From: Bradyrhizobium sp. CCBAU 51765 | GTDB taxonomy: Bacteria; Pseudomonadota; Alphaproteobacteria; Rhizobiales; Xanthobacteraceae | Direction: 5' to 3' | NCBI RefSeq assembly: GCF_015291725.1 | Contig: NZ_CP030038.1 | Span: forward strand, 1,291,001-1,355,000 | Length of the DNA: 64,000 bases | Shown here: piece by piece, positions 51,501 to 60,377 of the stretch | Layout of the letters: each line of letters opens with the position of its first letter | How positions within the stretch are numbered: the first letter of the stretch is position 1 | Made by a program: the position numbers and the translations under genes | The notes under the pieces: generated by a model | What the model saw: the letters and a program-made list of their open reading frames with translations, nothing else | Databases searched by the model: none | What the model was told of the DNA's origin: nothing

Positions 51501-52460
51501 TCAGCCGAGATCGGCGGCTGCGATCCAGAACACCTCGCCTTCGGAATCCTCGGTGTCCAGCCAGAGCAGCGGCAGCTCCGGAAAGGCTTCGTCGACCAGC
51601 TCGCGGCCGCGACCGATCTCGCAGATCAAGCCGCCATCCGGCGTCAGGTGATCGGGCGCATCGCGCAGGATGCGGCGCACCACGTCGAGACCGTCGGCGC
51701 CGCCGTCGAAGGCGAGCTGCGGCTCGGCCCGGCACTCCGGCGGCAACGCCGCCATACCTTCGGCATCGACGTAAGGCGGGTTGGTGATGATCAGGTCGTA
51801 TCTGTTGTCGCCGAGCGGGGCGAACAGGTCGCCGCGATAGAGGTTGATCCGGTCCTCAAGCCCGTAATCGCAGACATTGCGCGCGGCGACTTCAAGTGCC
51901 CCCTTGGAGATGTCGACGGCATCGACGGTGGCGTTCGGGAAATGATGCGCGGCGAGGATCGCGAGGCATCCCGACCCCGTGCAGAGGTCGAGCACGCGCG
52001 CGACCGCCGTGGGGTCGTCGATCAGCGAGCCGGCCTCGCCGCCAACGCCGAAATGCGAATCCAGGAGTTCGCCGATGAAGGAGCGCGGAACGATGACGCG
52101 CTCGTCGACATAGAAGGGCAGGCCGCGCATATAGATCTTGTTGACGAGATAGGCGGCCGGTTTGCGTGTGGTGACGCGCTTGTGGATCAGGTCGAGCAGG
52201 ATCTTGCTCTCGGCGGCGGTGACGCGAGCGTTGGCAAAGATCTCGAACTGTTCGGGATTGAGATGCAGCGCCTCGCAGACCAGGAAGGCGGCTTCCGCGA
52301 CCGGATCGGTGGTGCCGTGGGCAAAGGCGAGCCTGGCTTCGACGAAGCGGCTGACCGCGTAGCGGACGAAGTCGAGCAGCGTGAGAAGCTCGCCGCGTCC
52401 GACCTTCGCAAGCTTCGGCGCCGCGCGGCCGCGCGGGGGTTTTTTCGAGACTTTTGCCAT
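51501..52460 (-). CDS. prmB: 50S ribosomal protein L3 glutamine methyltransferase (PrmB/HemK family)
   Basis: A 319-residue SAM-dependent methyltransferase of the HemK family, which methylates glutamine. The motif VLDLCTGSGCLAILAA (about residues 150-165) binds SAM. NPPYVDAEGM (about 229-238) is the glutamine-specific NPPY motif. A basic N-terminal stretch, then LTLLDFVRYAVSRFVEARLA, fits PrmB better than PrmC. Length matches the E. coli PrmB (310). The ATG shares its A with the moaE stop. Confidence 0.88.
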   Translation of the reverse strand: MAKVSKKPPRGRAAPKLAKVGRGELLTLLDFVRYAVSRFVEARLAFAHGTTDPVAEAAFLVCEALHLNPEQFEIFANARVTAAESKILLDLIHKRVTTRKPAAYLVNKIYMRGLPFYVDERVIVPRSFIGELLDSHFGVGGEAGSLIDDPTAVARVLDLCTGSGCLAILAAHHFPNATVDAVDISKGALEVAARNVCDYGLEDRINLYRGDLFAPLGDNRYDLIITNPPYVDAEGMAALPPECRAEPQLAFDGGADGLDVVRRILRDAPDHLTPDGGLICEIGRGRELVDEAFPELPLLWLDTEDSEGEVFWIAAADLG

Positions 52461-52927
52461 CAGGATTTGGTCCAGCGCGCGGCGGCTTCGTCGTCGCGGG
52501 CATGGGCCTCGACCCAGCCCGTGCCGGTGGCGCTCTCTTCCTTCTTCCAGAACGGCGCGCTGGTCTTGAGATAGTCCATCAGGAACTCGGCCGCCTGGAA
52601 CGCGGCCTGCCGGTGCTGCGAGGCGGTCAGCACCAGCACGATGTTCTGGCCCGGCATGAAGCGGCCGACGCGGTGAATGACCGTGACGCCGTTCAGCGGC
52701 CACCGCGAGGTCGCCTCGTCGACATGGCGCCCGATTTCTTCTTCTGCCATGCCCGGATAATGTTCGAGCGTCAGCGCGGCGATCTTGGCGCTGTCCTCGT
52801 CGGCGCGGCAGATGCCGGAGAAGCTCACGATCGCGCCGATGTCGGTGCGGCTGTTCGTCAGGAGCGCGATCTCGCGCGCGATGTCGAAATCGCCCTCCTG
52901 GATGCGGATGGTGACGGGGCAGGTCAT
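52460..52927 (-). CDS. moaE: molybdopterin synthase catalytic subunit
   Basis: A 155-residue catalytic subunit that inserts sulfur into precursor Z. The family pattern is GAIVSFSGICRADED, VIHRVGRFMPGQNIVLV and FWKKEESATGTGWVEAHARD (about residues 130-145). The catalytic Lys of the FWKKE block is present. Start ATG 52927 gives the usual length (E. coli 150); a frame to 52963 adds only a few residues without a ribosome site. Its stop shares a base with the prmB start. A palindromic repeat of about 140 bases separates it from moaD. Confidence 0.93.
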   Translation of the reverse strand: MTCPVTIRIQEGDFDIAREIALLTNSRTDIGAIVSFSGICRADEDSAKIAALTLEHYPGMAEEEIGRHVDEATSRWPLNGVTVIHRVGRFMPGQNIVLVLTASQHRQAAFQAAEFLMDYLKTSAPFWKKEESATGTGWVEAHARDDEAAARWTKS

Positions 52928-52951
52928 GATCGTGTCGCTTCGATGGTGCCA

Positions 52952-53088
52952 CACCTCTCCCATAGGGAGAGGTCGCGCCGAAGGCGCGGGTGAGGGGAGC
53001 CGCCCTCTCGTGAGACCTGTGCCCCCTCACCCGGATCGCTGACGCGATCCGACCTCTCCCCGTCGGGGAGAGGTGAGGCGACACCGTA
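52952..53088. repeat. paired hairpin repeat between moaD and moaE
   Basis: CCTCTCCCATAGGGAGAGG (short stem), GCGCCGAAGGCGC, then GTGAGGGGAG facing CCCCTCACC, and at the end CCTCTCCCCGTCGGGGAGAGG. It is the same type as 19962-20071 and 60918-61070. It fills the intergenic space inside what would otherwise be a simple operon. Confidence 0.7.
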
Positions 53089-53113
53089 CGCTCGTCTATT
53101 CGAGAACATCGGT

Positions 53114-53365
53114 CTAGCCGCCGGTCATCGGCGGGAAGAACGCGATCTCGCGCGCGCCCGCGATCGCGGCGTCCGATTTGACGTGGGCGTGGTCGATTGC
53201 GGTGCGGATCACCTTTGGCTTCTCGAACGCATACGCATAAGCCTCGCCCTGGCCGGACAGCCAGGCGATCAGATCCTCGACGGTGCGCACGTTCGGGGGC
53301 GGCTCGATCGTCTCCTCGGCCTTGCCGACGCGTTCGCGCACCCAGGCGAAATACTTCACCTTCAT
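53114..53365 (-). CDS. moaD: molybdopterin converting factor small subunit
   Basis: An 83-residue ubiquitin-fold sulfur carrier. It starts MKVKYFAWVRERVGKAEETI and ends in the diagnostic AFFPPMTGG, where the terminal Gly-Gly is thiocarboxylated. Its start overlaps the pgsA stop (ATGA). It should pair with MoaE, encoded next after a repeat. Confidence 0.93.
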   Translation of the reverse strand: MKVKYFAWVRERVGKAEETIEPPPNVRTVEDLIAWLSGQGEAYAYAFEKPKVIRTAIDHAHVKSDAAIAGAREIAFFPPMTGG

Positions 53366-53979
53366 CCCTCGTCCTCCTTGATGAGGTGATGGATGCCCGC
53401 GCGGAAATAGTCGTAGCCGGTGTAGATGGTGAGGATCGCCGAGGCCCACAGCAGCGCCAGTCCGATCATCGAGACGATGGGCAGCACCTCGTCGCCAGCC
53501 GGGCCGGCGAGCAGGAAGCCGATCGCAACCAGCTGGACCGTGGTCTTCCACTTCGCAAGCTTGGTCACGGGCACGCTGACGCGGAGCGCAGCGAGGTATT
53601 CGCGCAGGCCCGAGACCAGGATCTCGCGGCACAGGATCACGATGGCGGCCCACAGCGACCAGCCGTGGATGATGCCGTCGGCGGCAAGCATCAGCAGGCA
53701 GGAGGCGACCAGCAGCTTGTCGGCGATCGGATCGAGCATCCGGCCGAATGCCGATTGCTGATTCCAGATCCGCGCGTAATAGCCGTCGAGGTAGTCCGTG
53801 ACCGCAGCCGCAATGAAGATGGCGACCGCAACCCAGCGCAGCCACAGCGGCTGATCCAGGATGGACTGCGCATAAATGCATCCGACCACGACCGGAATCG
53901 CGGCGATCCGGCCATAGGTCAGGATGTTCGGGAGGGACATCGCGCGCCTGGTCGTCCCTCGTGTCGTGGCGATGTTCAT
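53362..53979 (-). CDS. pgsA: CDP-diacylglycerol--glycerol-3-phosphate 3-phosphatidyltransferase
   Basis: A 205-residue membrane enzyme that makes phosphatidylglycerol phosphate. The CDP-alcohol motif is complete: DYLDGYYAR (residues 62-70), Gly 79, Asp 83 and Asp 87 of GRMLDPIADK. Several hydrophobic helices follow. ATG 53979 has AGGA nearby; ATG 53940 (MSLPNIL) is a possible shorter start. It overlaps moaD and follows uvrC on the same strand, a common order in this group. Confidence 0.94.
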   Translation of the reverse strand: MNIATTRGTTRRAMSLPNILTYGRIAAIPVVVGCIYAQSILDQPLWLRWVAVAIFIAAAVTDYLDGYYARIWNQQSAFGRMLDPIADKLLVASCLLMLAADGIIHGWSLWAAIVILCREILVSGLREYLAALRVSVPVTKLAKWKTTVQLVAIGFLLAGPAGDEVLPIVSMIGLALLWASAILTIYTGYDYFRAGIHHLIKEDEG

Positions 53980-54076
53980 CCGTCCTACCAATACCGCTCG
54001 GGCCTGAAGGTCAACCGTTCCGCTTCCCAGATGGGTGCGGGATACGACGACCATATGACCGCGGTCCCCCTTTAGT

Positions 54077-56164
54077 TCATCCCGGCTGGGGATGGAAATA
54101 CTCGAAAATCCTGCGGGCGCTCTCGGCGCTCACCCCCGGAACCTTGCCGAGATCGGCGATCGAGGCCCGCTCGATCTCCTTCAAGGTCCCGAAATGATGC
54201 AGCAAGGCACGTTTGCGGGACGGGCCGATGCCCGGAATCTCCTGCAAGCCGGCCTCGCGGATGTCCTTCTTGCGCAGCTTGCGGTGCGAACCGATGACGA
54301 AGCGGTGAGCCTCGTCGCGCAGGCGCTGAATGAAATAGAGCACGGGATCGCGCGGCTCGAGCTTGATGGCCTCGCGTTCCGGCATGAACAGGGTCTCACG
54401 GCCGGCATCCCGGTCCGGCCCCTTTGCGACCGACATCAGCGACACCTGGGTCAGGCCGAGATTGGCGAAGATCTCGCGGACGGCGTTGAGCTGCCCGCGG
54501 CCGCCGTCGATGATGACGAGATCGGGCCATTGCGGGAAGTCGTCGTCCTTCGCCTTGATGTTTTCCTTGGCCGCGCCCTCCTCGGGCGGGTTGATCAGGC
54601 GTTTGAAGCGCCGCTCGAGTACCTCGCGCATCATGGCGAAGTCGTCGCCGGGCGTGATCCCTTCCGACTTGATGTTGAACTTGCGGTACTGGTTCTTCAC
54701 GAAGCCGTCGGGGCCGGCGACGATCATGGCGCCGACCGCATTTGTGCCCTGGATGTGACTGTTGTCGTAGACCTCGATGCGCTTGGGCGCATGCGGCAGG
54801 CCCAGCGTCGTCGCGATGGCGTCGAGCAGGCGGCTTTGCGTGGCGGTATCCGCAAGCTTGCGGCCGAGCGCCTCGCGCGCATTGGTCAGCGCATGGGTGA
54901 CGAGTTCCTTCTTCTCGCCGCGCTTGGGCGTGGTGACCTCGATCTTGTGGCCGGCCTTGATCGACAGCGCATTGGCGAGCAGCTCGCTCTCCTCGATCTC
55001 GTGCGACAGCAGGATGTTCTTCGGCGGCGGCTTGTCGTCGTAGAACTGGGCGAGGAACGAGCCGAGCACTTCCTCCGGGGTGTACGTCTTTTCCGCGCGT
55101 GGGAAATAGGCGCGGTTGCCCCAGTTCTGGCCGGTGCGGAAGAAGAACACCTCGACGCAGGAGAAGCCACCCTCCTGGTGGATGGCGAACACGTCGGCTT
55201 CTTCCACCGTGCGCGGATTGATGCCCTGCTGCGACTGGATCGCCGAGAGCGCAGCAAGGCGGTCGCGGTAGAGCGCGGCGCGCTCGAATTCGAGCTCACC
55301 CGCCGCCTTCTCCATCTCCCCGGCAAGCTCCTGCTTCACCGCATGGCTTTTGCCCGAGAGGAAGTCGGTCGCCTCGCGCACGAGCGTCGTATAGCCGGGA
55401 AAATCGATCTCGCGGGTGCAGGGGCCGGCGCAGCGGCGGATCTGGTAGAGCAGGCAGGGCCGGGTGCGGCTCTCGAAGAAGGAATCGGTGCAGGAGCGGA
55501 TCAGGAATGCGCGCTGCAGCGCCGTGATGGTTCGGTTGACCGCGCCGGCGGAGGCGAACGGGCCGAAATAGCGCCCGGGCCGGGTCTGCGCGCCGCGATG
55601 TTTCAGGATCTGCGGCGCCCAATGGTCGCCGGTGATCAGGATATAGGGAAACGACTTGTCGTCGCGCAGCTGAACGTTGAAGCGCGGCCGCAGCTGCTTG
55701 ATGAGGTTCGCCTCGAGCAGCAGCGCCTCGGTCTCGGTGTTGGTCGAGACGATCTCCACGGTGACGGTGGCGGCGATCATGCGCAGGATGCGGGCCGGCA
55801 GCGGCGCACTCTGGCGCGCATAGCTGGACAGGCGCTTTTTGACGTTCTTGGCCTTGCCGACATACAGCACGTCGGAATTCGCATTGAGCATGCGATAGAC
55901 GCCGGGCGAGGTGGGGGCGAGCCGAACCGCGCGTTCGATCGCCTCGTGGCCGGTCGCGAGCGGGCCTTCGCCGACGGCGCCACTTTCTTCCAGGATATCA
56001 GGTAGCCGCGCATCGTCCTCGTCGTCGCCGCTTGCGCTGGCGGGATCGAGGTCCGGCGGCGCCGTCTCCTGTTGGATCTCCTGGGGCGGGCCATCCGGTG
56101 CCATGCCGCGCGGGGATTTGCGCGCGCGTGCGTCGTCCGGATTGTCGGTGGAATCGTGAACCAT
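54077..56164 (-). CDS. uvrC: excinuclease ABC subunit C
   Basis: A 695-residue nuclease of nucleotide excision repair. The GIY-YIG domain is at about residues 88-170 ([20 protein letters not shown]). The Cys-rich link and UVR domain ([20 protein letters not shown], about 275) follow, then the RNase H-like endonuclease domain with [20 protein letters not shown] (about 462) and [12 protein letters not shown] (about 545). Two helix-hairpin-helix motifs end it ([13 protein letters not shown]). The first 75 residues are an extra acidic, low-complexity extension not in E. coli UvrC (610). Confidence 0.96.
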   Translation of the reverse strand: MVHDSTDNPDDARARKSPRGMAPDGPPQEIQQETAPPDLDPASASGDDEDDARLPDILEESGAVGEGPLATGHEAIERAVRLAPTSPGVYRMLNANSDVLYVGKAKNVKKRLSSYARQSAPLPARILRMIAATVTVEIVSTNTETEALLLEANLIKQLRPRFNVQLRDDKSFPYILITGDHWAPQILKHRGAQTRPGRYFGPFASAGAVNRTITALQRAFLIRSCTDSFFESRTRPCLLYQIRRCAGPCTREIDFPGYTTLVREATDFLSGKSHAVKQELAGEMEKAAGELEFERAALYRDRLAALSAIQSQQGINPRTVEEADVFAIHQEGGFSCVEVFFFRTGQNWGNRAYFPRAEKTYTPEEVLGSFLAQFYDDKPPPKNILLSHEIEESELLANALSIKAGHKIEVTTPKRGEKKELVTHALTNAREALGRKLADTATQSRLLDAIATTLGLPHAPKRIEVYDNSHIQGTNAVGAMIVAGPDGFVKNQYRKFNIKSEGITPGDDFAMMREVLERRFKRLINPPEEGAAKENIKAKDDDFPQWPDLVIIDGGRGQLNAVREIFANLGLTQVSLMSVAKGPDRDAGRETLFMPEREAIKLEPRDPVLYFIQRLRDEAHRFVIGSHRKLRKKDIREAGLQEIPGIGPSRKRALLHHFGTLKEIERASIADLGKVPGVSAESARRIFEYFHPQPG

Positions 56165-56270
56165 GGGACGAATTTAGGCGCTGGGGGTGTCGATTTGAAG
56201 TTCCGGCCCTGCCGCACGCACAGGTCCCGGTAACGCTTCCTTAAGTCTGTTAACAGCGCAGTAACCCGAC

Positions 56271-56286
56271 TTAACAGCCCTTTAAC
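56271..56286 (+). promoter_or_regulatory. perfect CtrA-type box
   Basis: TTAA, seven bases, TTAAC: TTAACAGCCCTTTAAC. This is the full CtrA recognition pattern of alphaproteobacteria. Another TTAAG...TTAACAG pair lies just upstream (56240-56256), with a different spacing. It is 112 bases before the outer-membrane gene start. Confidence 0.55.
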
Positions 56287-56397
56287 TTAAAACTCTCGAT
56301 AAATCCTACGCGAAAAGTTCTTGGTTCCGTAACCATGCATGGCCGGCGCGGCGGCGCGGGCATCGCGCAGGTTGCGACAGTTGCGTTGGAGTGAGTG

Positions 56398-57021
56398 ATG
56401 AAGGGGCTCGTTGTGGGCGCGGCCGCGTTGGTCGCGGCCGGCTGGACGGCTTCGGCAGAAGCCGCCGATCTCAGTTATGGGCAGCGTGCGCCCTATACCG
56501 TCAACCAGCCGCTCAATGCCTATAGCTGGGCAGGTCCCTATCTCGGCGGCAACATCGGCTATGAATGGGGCTCGGTGGACAACAACCCCTCGAAGCCGTC
56601 GGGCTTCGTCGGCGGTGTGCAAGCCGGCTACAATTTCCAGAACGGTCCGTGGGTGTTCGGTGTCGAGGGCGACATCCAGGCCGCCGGCGCCGACGACACC
56701 TTCGCGCCTTGGAAATTCTCCAATCCGTGGTTCGGCACCCTGCGCGGCCGCGCGGGATATGCGTTCAGCAACGTGCTGTTCTACGGCACCGCCGGCCTTG
56801 CGTTCGGCGAGCTGCGTGGGCAGACCTTCGGCTGGACGGAGTCGCACACCACCGCGGGCTGGACCATTGGCGCCGGCGCGGAAGTGGGCCTCGCGCCGAA
56901 CTGGAGCGTCAAGCTCGAATATCTCTACATCGATCTGTCCACGAGTCAGTTCGCGATTACGGGCGTGTCAAACGGCTATAGCGCCAGCGTTGTCCGCGCA
57001 GGCGTGAACTATCACTTCTGA
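56398..57021 (+). CDS. outer membrane beta-barrel protein (OmpA/Omp25-31-like)
   Basis: A 207-residue protein. The signal peptide MKGLVVGAAALVAAGWTASA is cleaved after about AEA (24). The mature part alternates polar and hydrophobic residues, with strand ends such as YSWAGPYLGGNIGYEWGS, VGGVQAGYNFQNGPWVFGVE and VKLEYLYIDLSTSQF, and ends in Phe (VRAGVNYHF), the usual outer-membrane insertion signal. It is of the Omp25/Omp31 kind common in rhizobia. GGAG is 6 bases before the ATG. A strong terminator follows, and a CtrA-type box lies upstream. Confidence 0.92.
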   Translation: MKGLVVGAAALVAAGWTASAEAADLSYGQRAPYTVNQPLNAYSWAGPYLGGNIGYEWGSVDNNPSKPSGFVGGVQAGYNFQNGPWVFGVEGDIQAAGADDTFAPWKFSNPWFGTLRGRAGYAFSNVLFYGTAGLAFGELRGQTFGWTESHTTAGWTIGAGAEVGLAPNWSVKLEYLYIDLSTSQFAITGVSNGYSASVVRAGVNYHF

Positions 57022-57051
57022 CGTCTCAAGAAGAAAATACCGGACCAGCCT

Positions 57052-57079
57052 CCCGGCCGCTCGCGGCCGGGATTTTTTT
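57052..57079 (+). terminator. rho-independent terminator of the outer-membrane protein gene
   Basis: CCCGGCC and GGCCGGG pair over 7-9 bases around GCTCGC, followed by ATTTTTTT. It begins 30 bases after the stop and is the clearest intrinsic terminator in the window. Confidence 0.9.
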
Positions 57080-57092
57080 CGCGCCAGGCTCG

Positions 57093-57308
57093 CTAGGCGA
57101 GGATCACCAGATTGACCGCCTTCGGTCCTTTCCCCTTCTTGTCCGGTTCGACTTCGAAAGTGATACGCTGTCCTTCGGCGAGGTCCTTCAGTCCCGCCCG
57201 CTCCACAGCGGTGATGTGAACGAAGACATCGCGACCGCCGTCGTCAGGCTTGATGAAGCCGTAGCCGCGCTCGCCGTTGAAGAACTTGACCGTTCCCGTC
57301 ATGGCCAT
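57093..57308 (-). CDS. cold-shock domain protein
   Basis: A 71-residue cold-shock protein that binds single-stranded nucleic acid. RNP1 is GYGFIKP (residues 15-21) and RNP2 is DVFVHI (about 27-32), in a full MTGTVKFFNGERGYGFI... domain. AGGGGGAG lies about 8 bases before ATG 57308; MTG (57302) is a second possible start. The 260 bases of DNA upstream form a GC-rich leader, which in this family often regulates translation, but no defined thermosensor was recognised. Confidence 0.93.
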   Translation of the reverse strand: MAMTGTVKFFNGERGYGFIKPDDGGRDVFVHITAVERAGLKDLAEGQRITFEVEPDKKGKGPKAVNLVILA

Positions 57309-57570
57309 CGGGAAACTCCCCCTCATTGCTCCTCCGCCGCGACGCAGATTCACGTCACGACATGACCGGGCCTTACGGAGCCCGGGAGCTGGCCATCCTT
57401 GAACGGACCATCGGTCCGGCCGGATCTTTCTTAGGCCTTCACTCCGCCGCAACCATTCGCGGAAGCGGAACGTAAAGCCAGTCACGGAAACAGCATAATA
57501 CGGTTCTTCGCAGATTGACTACCGGTCCTGCATATTTTTCCCAAGAATGCCGGAGTGTTACGGCTTGGCT
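57309..57570. other. leader and promoter region between cold-shock and rlmJ genes
   Basis: No gene here. GGACCGATGGTCC near 57400 and GGGCTCCG/CGGAGCCC near 57378 can form small hairpins in the leader of the cold-shock mRNA. The AT-rich part at 57500-57545 probably carries its promoter. Confidence 0.45.
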
Positions 57571-58431
57571 CTACGGCTTGGGCACCTCCAATCGGAATCT
57601 GGCAGCTCCACCCTGGCCGAGCGGCATTTCCAGTTCGGGCAGGATGGTCTTGAGTTCGCCTTGCAGCGTGTAGGGCGGATTGACGATCAAAAGCCCGGTC
57701 GATGTGAGGGGCCCGCCATCGACTTGCGGCGCAGCGCTGAATTCGAGACGCAGGCATTTTCCCGGCGGTTTTGCTGCGGCTGCGAGCCGCGCCACAAGCT
57801 GCGCCAGCGTGTCGGTGGCACGCCGGCTCTTGGCGGGATACCAGATTACATAGATACCGGTTGGCCATTTCGCGAAGGCTGTCGAGAAGGCTTCGCCCAG
57901 CCGTTCGAACTCGTCCTTGGCCTCGAAGGGCGGGTCGATCAGCACGAGGCCGCGCCGCTCCTTCGGCGGCACGAAGGCCGGCAGTGCCATCCAGCCGTCG
58001 AGATCGACCACGCGGGCCTGCTCGTCGCGGCGCAGCACGTCGATCAGCGATTTCCGCGCCTTCGGCTCGAGCTCGCATGCGACGAGCCGGTCCTGCGGCC
58101 TGAGCAGGCCGCGCGCGATCAACGGCGAGCCGGGGTAGGCCTTGAGCTCGCCTTTCGGGTTGAAGGCGCGGACGATGTCGAGATAGGGCTTGGTCAGCGC
58201 CGCGGTCTCGTTCGACAGGCGCGCCTGCAGCAGCCGCGCAATGCCGGTCAGCCATTCGCCGCTCCGCCGCGCCTCGTCGCTGTCGAGATCGTAGAGGCCG
58301 GCGCCGGCATGGGTGTCGATGACGCGGAACGCCGCCGGCTTGTCCTGTAGATAAGTGAGGATGCGCGCCAGCACGATGTGCTTGATGACATCGGCGAAGC
58401 TGCCGGCGTGGAAGGCGTGGCGGTAGTTCAT
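57571..58431 (-). CDS. rlmJ: 23S rRNA (adenine(2030)-N(6))-methyltransferase
   Basis: A 286-residue methyltransferase of the RlmJ family. The family N-terminus is MNYRHAFHAGSFADVIKHIV, where the conserved YRH and DV(I/L)KH are diagnostic. The SAM site includes VIDTHAGAGLYDL (about residues 37-49), and the catalytic motif is IDPPFE (about 164-169), the DPPF of N6-adenine enzymes. Length matches E. coli RlmJ (280). Confidence 0.93.
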   Translation of the reverse strand: MNYRHAFHAGSFADVIKHIVLARILTYLQDKPAAFRVIDTHAGAGLYDLDSDEARRSGEWLTGIARLLQARLSNETAALTKPYLDIVRAFNPKGELKAYPGSPLIARGLLRPQDRLVACELEPKARKSLIDVLRRDEQARVVDLDGWMALPAFVPPKERRGLVLIDPPFEAKDEFERLGEAFSTAFAKWPTGIYVIWYPAKSRRATDTLAQLVARLAAAAKPPGKCLRLEFSAAPQVDGGPLTSTGLLIVNPPYTLQGELKTILPELEMPLGQGGAARFRLEVPKP

Positions 58432-58466
58432 GGCGGAGAGTTACGACATCGCGCGATGAAAGTAAC

Positions 58467-58576
58467 TCCCGTCATTCCGGGGCGGTGCGCAGCACCGAAC
58501 CCGGAATCCATGTGTCAGCAATGTTTGTGGCAAGATGGATTCCGGGTTCGCGCTTCCGCGCGCCCCGGAATGACGA
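58467..58576. repeat. palindromic repeat, CGTCATTCCGGGGCG family
   Basis: CCGTCATTCCGGGGCG faces CGCGCCCCGGAATGACGA, with inner arms AACCCGGAATCCAT and ATGGATTCCGGGTT. It fills the 148 bases between the rlmJ start and the RNase T2 stop, and may end the RNase transcript. Confidence 0.8.
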
Positions 58577-58579
58577 ACT

Positions 58580-59272
58580 CTACCCGCCCCTGATCGGCGG
58601 CATCGTCACCTGGTCGCGGCGGCAGGCGCGGCGCTCGATCTCGTCGCAGGCGCGGAATTGCAGGTCCTTGCCGAGGCAGATGCGGACCTCGGACAGCCGT
58701 GTCCGGTTGCAGGTGACCGAGATGCTGGCATTGCTGAGGCCCGGATTGGCCTTGATGAAGGCCTCCTCGACCTCCGCCGGCGCCACGGTCTTGGCCTGCG
58801 ACAGGTCGAGATAGTCGGCCGGGATCTTGATCGCGGCGCGCGCCTTCCGGATCGTCTCGAAATAGCTGCGGCCCTCGAGCCCGGAGCAGGTGCCATGCTT
58901 GTCCCATTCGTTGAAGATCAGGCCCGGCGCCGGCATCAAATCGAGCATCGAGGACACGATGTTGCGGTTCAGCCGCGGCGCCGGGCGCTGGCAATATTCC
59001 GGGAAGCCGTTCTCATATTGCGGCCACAGCCCATGCACGACGAAAGCGTAGGGCCGTCCGCCGCACTGGATCTGGGAGCGGCCGCCGCGCTCGGCCGCCT
59101 CTTCGCAGAACGAGGGCGACCACGACAGCGCGAGCACATAGAAGTCGAACTCGCCCGGCGCGTTCTGCCGCTTGTCCTGGGCTTTCGCGCCGCCGGCGAA
59201 CGTTGCCAGCCCGGCGGCGAGGGTCAGCGAGATCATCAGACGGGACAACGGACGCAATCTGGGATGAAACAT
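58580..59272 (-). CDS. secreted ribonuclease T2 family protein
   Basis: A 230-residue RNase T2 with a signal peptide (LSRLMISLTLAAGLATFAGG, cleavage near AKA at about 31). Both catalytic segments are present: FVVHGLWPQ (about residues 74-82; catalytic His) and NEWDKHGTC (about 122-130; His and Glu). Cys residues for four or more disulfide positions are visible. A frame to 59287 adds a few residues; ATG 59272 is used because it gives a normal signal peptide. It is probably periplasmic RNA scavenging. Confidence 0.93.
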   Translation of the reverse strand: MFHPRLRPLSRLMISLTLAAGLATFAGGAKAQDKRQNAPGEFDFYVLALSWSPSFCEEAAERGGRSQIQCGGRPYAFVVHGLWPQYENGFPEYCQRPAPRLNRNIVSSMLDLMPAPGLIFNEWDKHGTCSGLEGRSYFETIRKARAAIKIPADYLDLSQAKTVAPAEVEEAFIKANPGLSNASISVTCNRTRLSEVRICLGKDLQFRACDEIERRACRRDQVTMPPIRGG

Positions 59273-59392
59273 GGCAACGCCCCTCAACTAGACAGTGCGC
59301 GCAGTCTAGCAGGCAAAGAGAACATTTCAAGAACAAAATGCGAGCCGACTGTCGTCTGCGGGTTGATCAGCCCGAATCAGTCGCTCTTCGGA

Positions 59393-59854
59393 TCAGGGCT
59401 TGGCGGCGCGGCAGGCCGGATTGTAGGCCCAGTTGCGGTCGAGCCCGACCACGCACCATTCGACACCGTCGCCGTAGCCGGCAAAGCCGCCATCCTCCAT
59501 GATCGAGAAGTGCACCTTGCGCACCTTGCCGTCAGTGAGCAGGGCGTCGCCGGTGCAAAAGCGGCGCGGAATGTTGTCGGACTGCCAGGGTCGAAACGCG
59601 ACCTCGCGAACGGAGGAGAAGCTGGTGATCTTCAACGAGGAATTCCAGAACGAGCTCTCTTTTTCCCAGAACTGGGTGGCGATCGTCGGCAGGGCCTTGT
59701 CGCAATCGACGACGGCGCCGTCGTAGCGCGGTCCGCTCAGCCAGAAATTCAGCTCGAGCGGATTGGCGGCCCTGGCCTCGCCGAGCGACAGCGCCCCGAA
59801 CATGAGGCCGAGCAGAGCGGCAAAGCGAAGCGATTTCGGGGAGGGGGCGCGCAT
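59393..59854 (-). CDS. secreted hypothetical protein with three Cys
   Basis: A 153-residue protein with a signal peptide (SLRFAALLGLMFGALSLGEA, cleavage near RAA at about 29). The mature part has VVDCDKALPT, RRFCTGDAL, EWCVVGLDRN and NPACRAA, so four Cys that may form two disulfides. Aromatic content (Trp, Tyr, Phe) is high. I recognise no family. It is on the minus strand, with its own upstream region. Confidence 0.72.
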   Translation of the reverse strand: MRAPSPKSLRFAALLGLMFGALSLGEARAANPLELNFWLSGPRYDGAVVDCDKALPTIATQFWEKESSFWNSSLKITSFSSVREVAFRPWQSDNIPRRFCTGDALLTDGKVRKVHFSIMEDGGFAGYGDGVEWCVVGLDRNWAYNPACRAAKP

Positions 59855-60039
59855 GGGTCAATCCAGACAGCTTAGGTCTTGCGAAGTTCGGACGGTGCCG
59901 CGAAGGCCGGGGGAGGTCAAGTGCAGGGCGGCAACACTTGGCGAGGAGTTGACCGGGACGTCGCGGCCAACCGGGCTTCTGTTCTTTTCACTTCCATCCC
60001 GGCACCGTAGACTGGCGCCAGCCAATTGGAGTGACGGGA

Positions 60040-60333
60040 ATGCGAATCATTGCGGCCGCTGGCCTTCTTGCCCTGGGTATGATGGCGGGCCAGTCGGCGC
60101 GGGCCGACATTCTTCCGGTGCCGCCGTTCAAGGGCAACGACACCGGCGGCATCATCGCCTATTCGATGGCGACCCAGGTCGACGCGCGTCAGGTCGCGGT
60201 CGATCACTGCGCACGCTACGGCAAGGTCGCCAAATTCCTCGCGGTGCAGGGCTATGATGGCGGCTACATCTCGTTCGCCTGCCGCTGGGTACCCTATGGT
60301 GCCGCCGATCGCCCGATCCGCACGCTGTACTGA
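60040..60333 (+). CDS. small secreted hypothetical protein
   Basis: A 97-residue protein with a signal peptide (MRIIAAAGLLALGMMAGQSA, cleavage after RA-D at about 22). The mature part is DILPVPPFKGNDTGGIIAYS, then a helix with VAVDHCARYGKVAKFLAV and the C-terminal YISFACRWVPYG, so two Cys that may pair. GGAG is 8 bases before the ATG. A GTG start at 60031 is also possible. No family known to me; it precedes a DUF3617 gene by 44 bases. Confidence 0.7.
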   Translation: MRIIAAAGLLALGMMAGQSARADILPVPPFKGNDTGGIIAYSMATQVDARQVAVDHCARYGKVAKFLAVQGYDGGYISFACRWVPYGAADRPIRTLY

Positions 60334-60377
60334 GGCGCTGTCGTAGCGCCGCACTCTCTCGGCCGGGAGCCTCCCAC

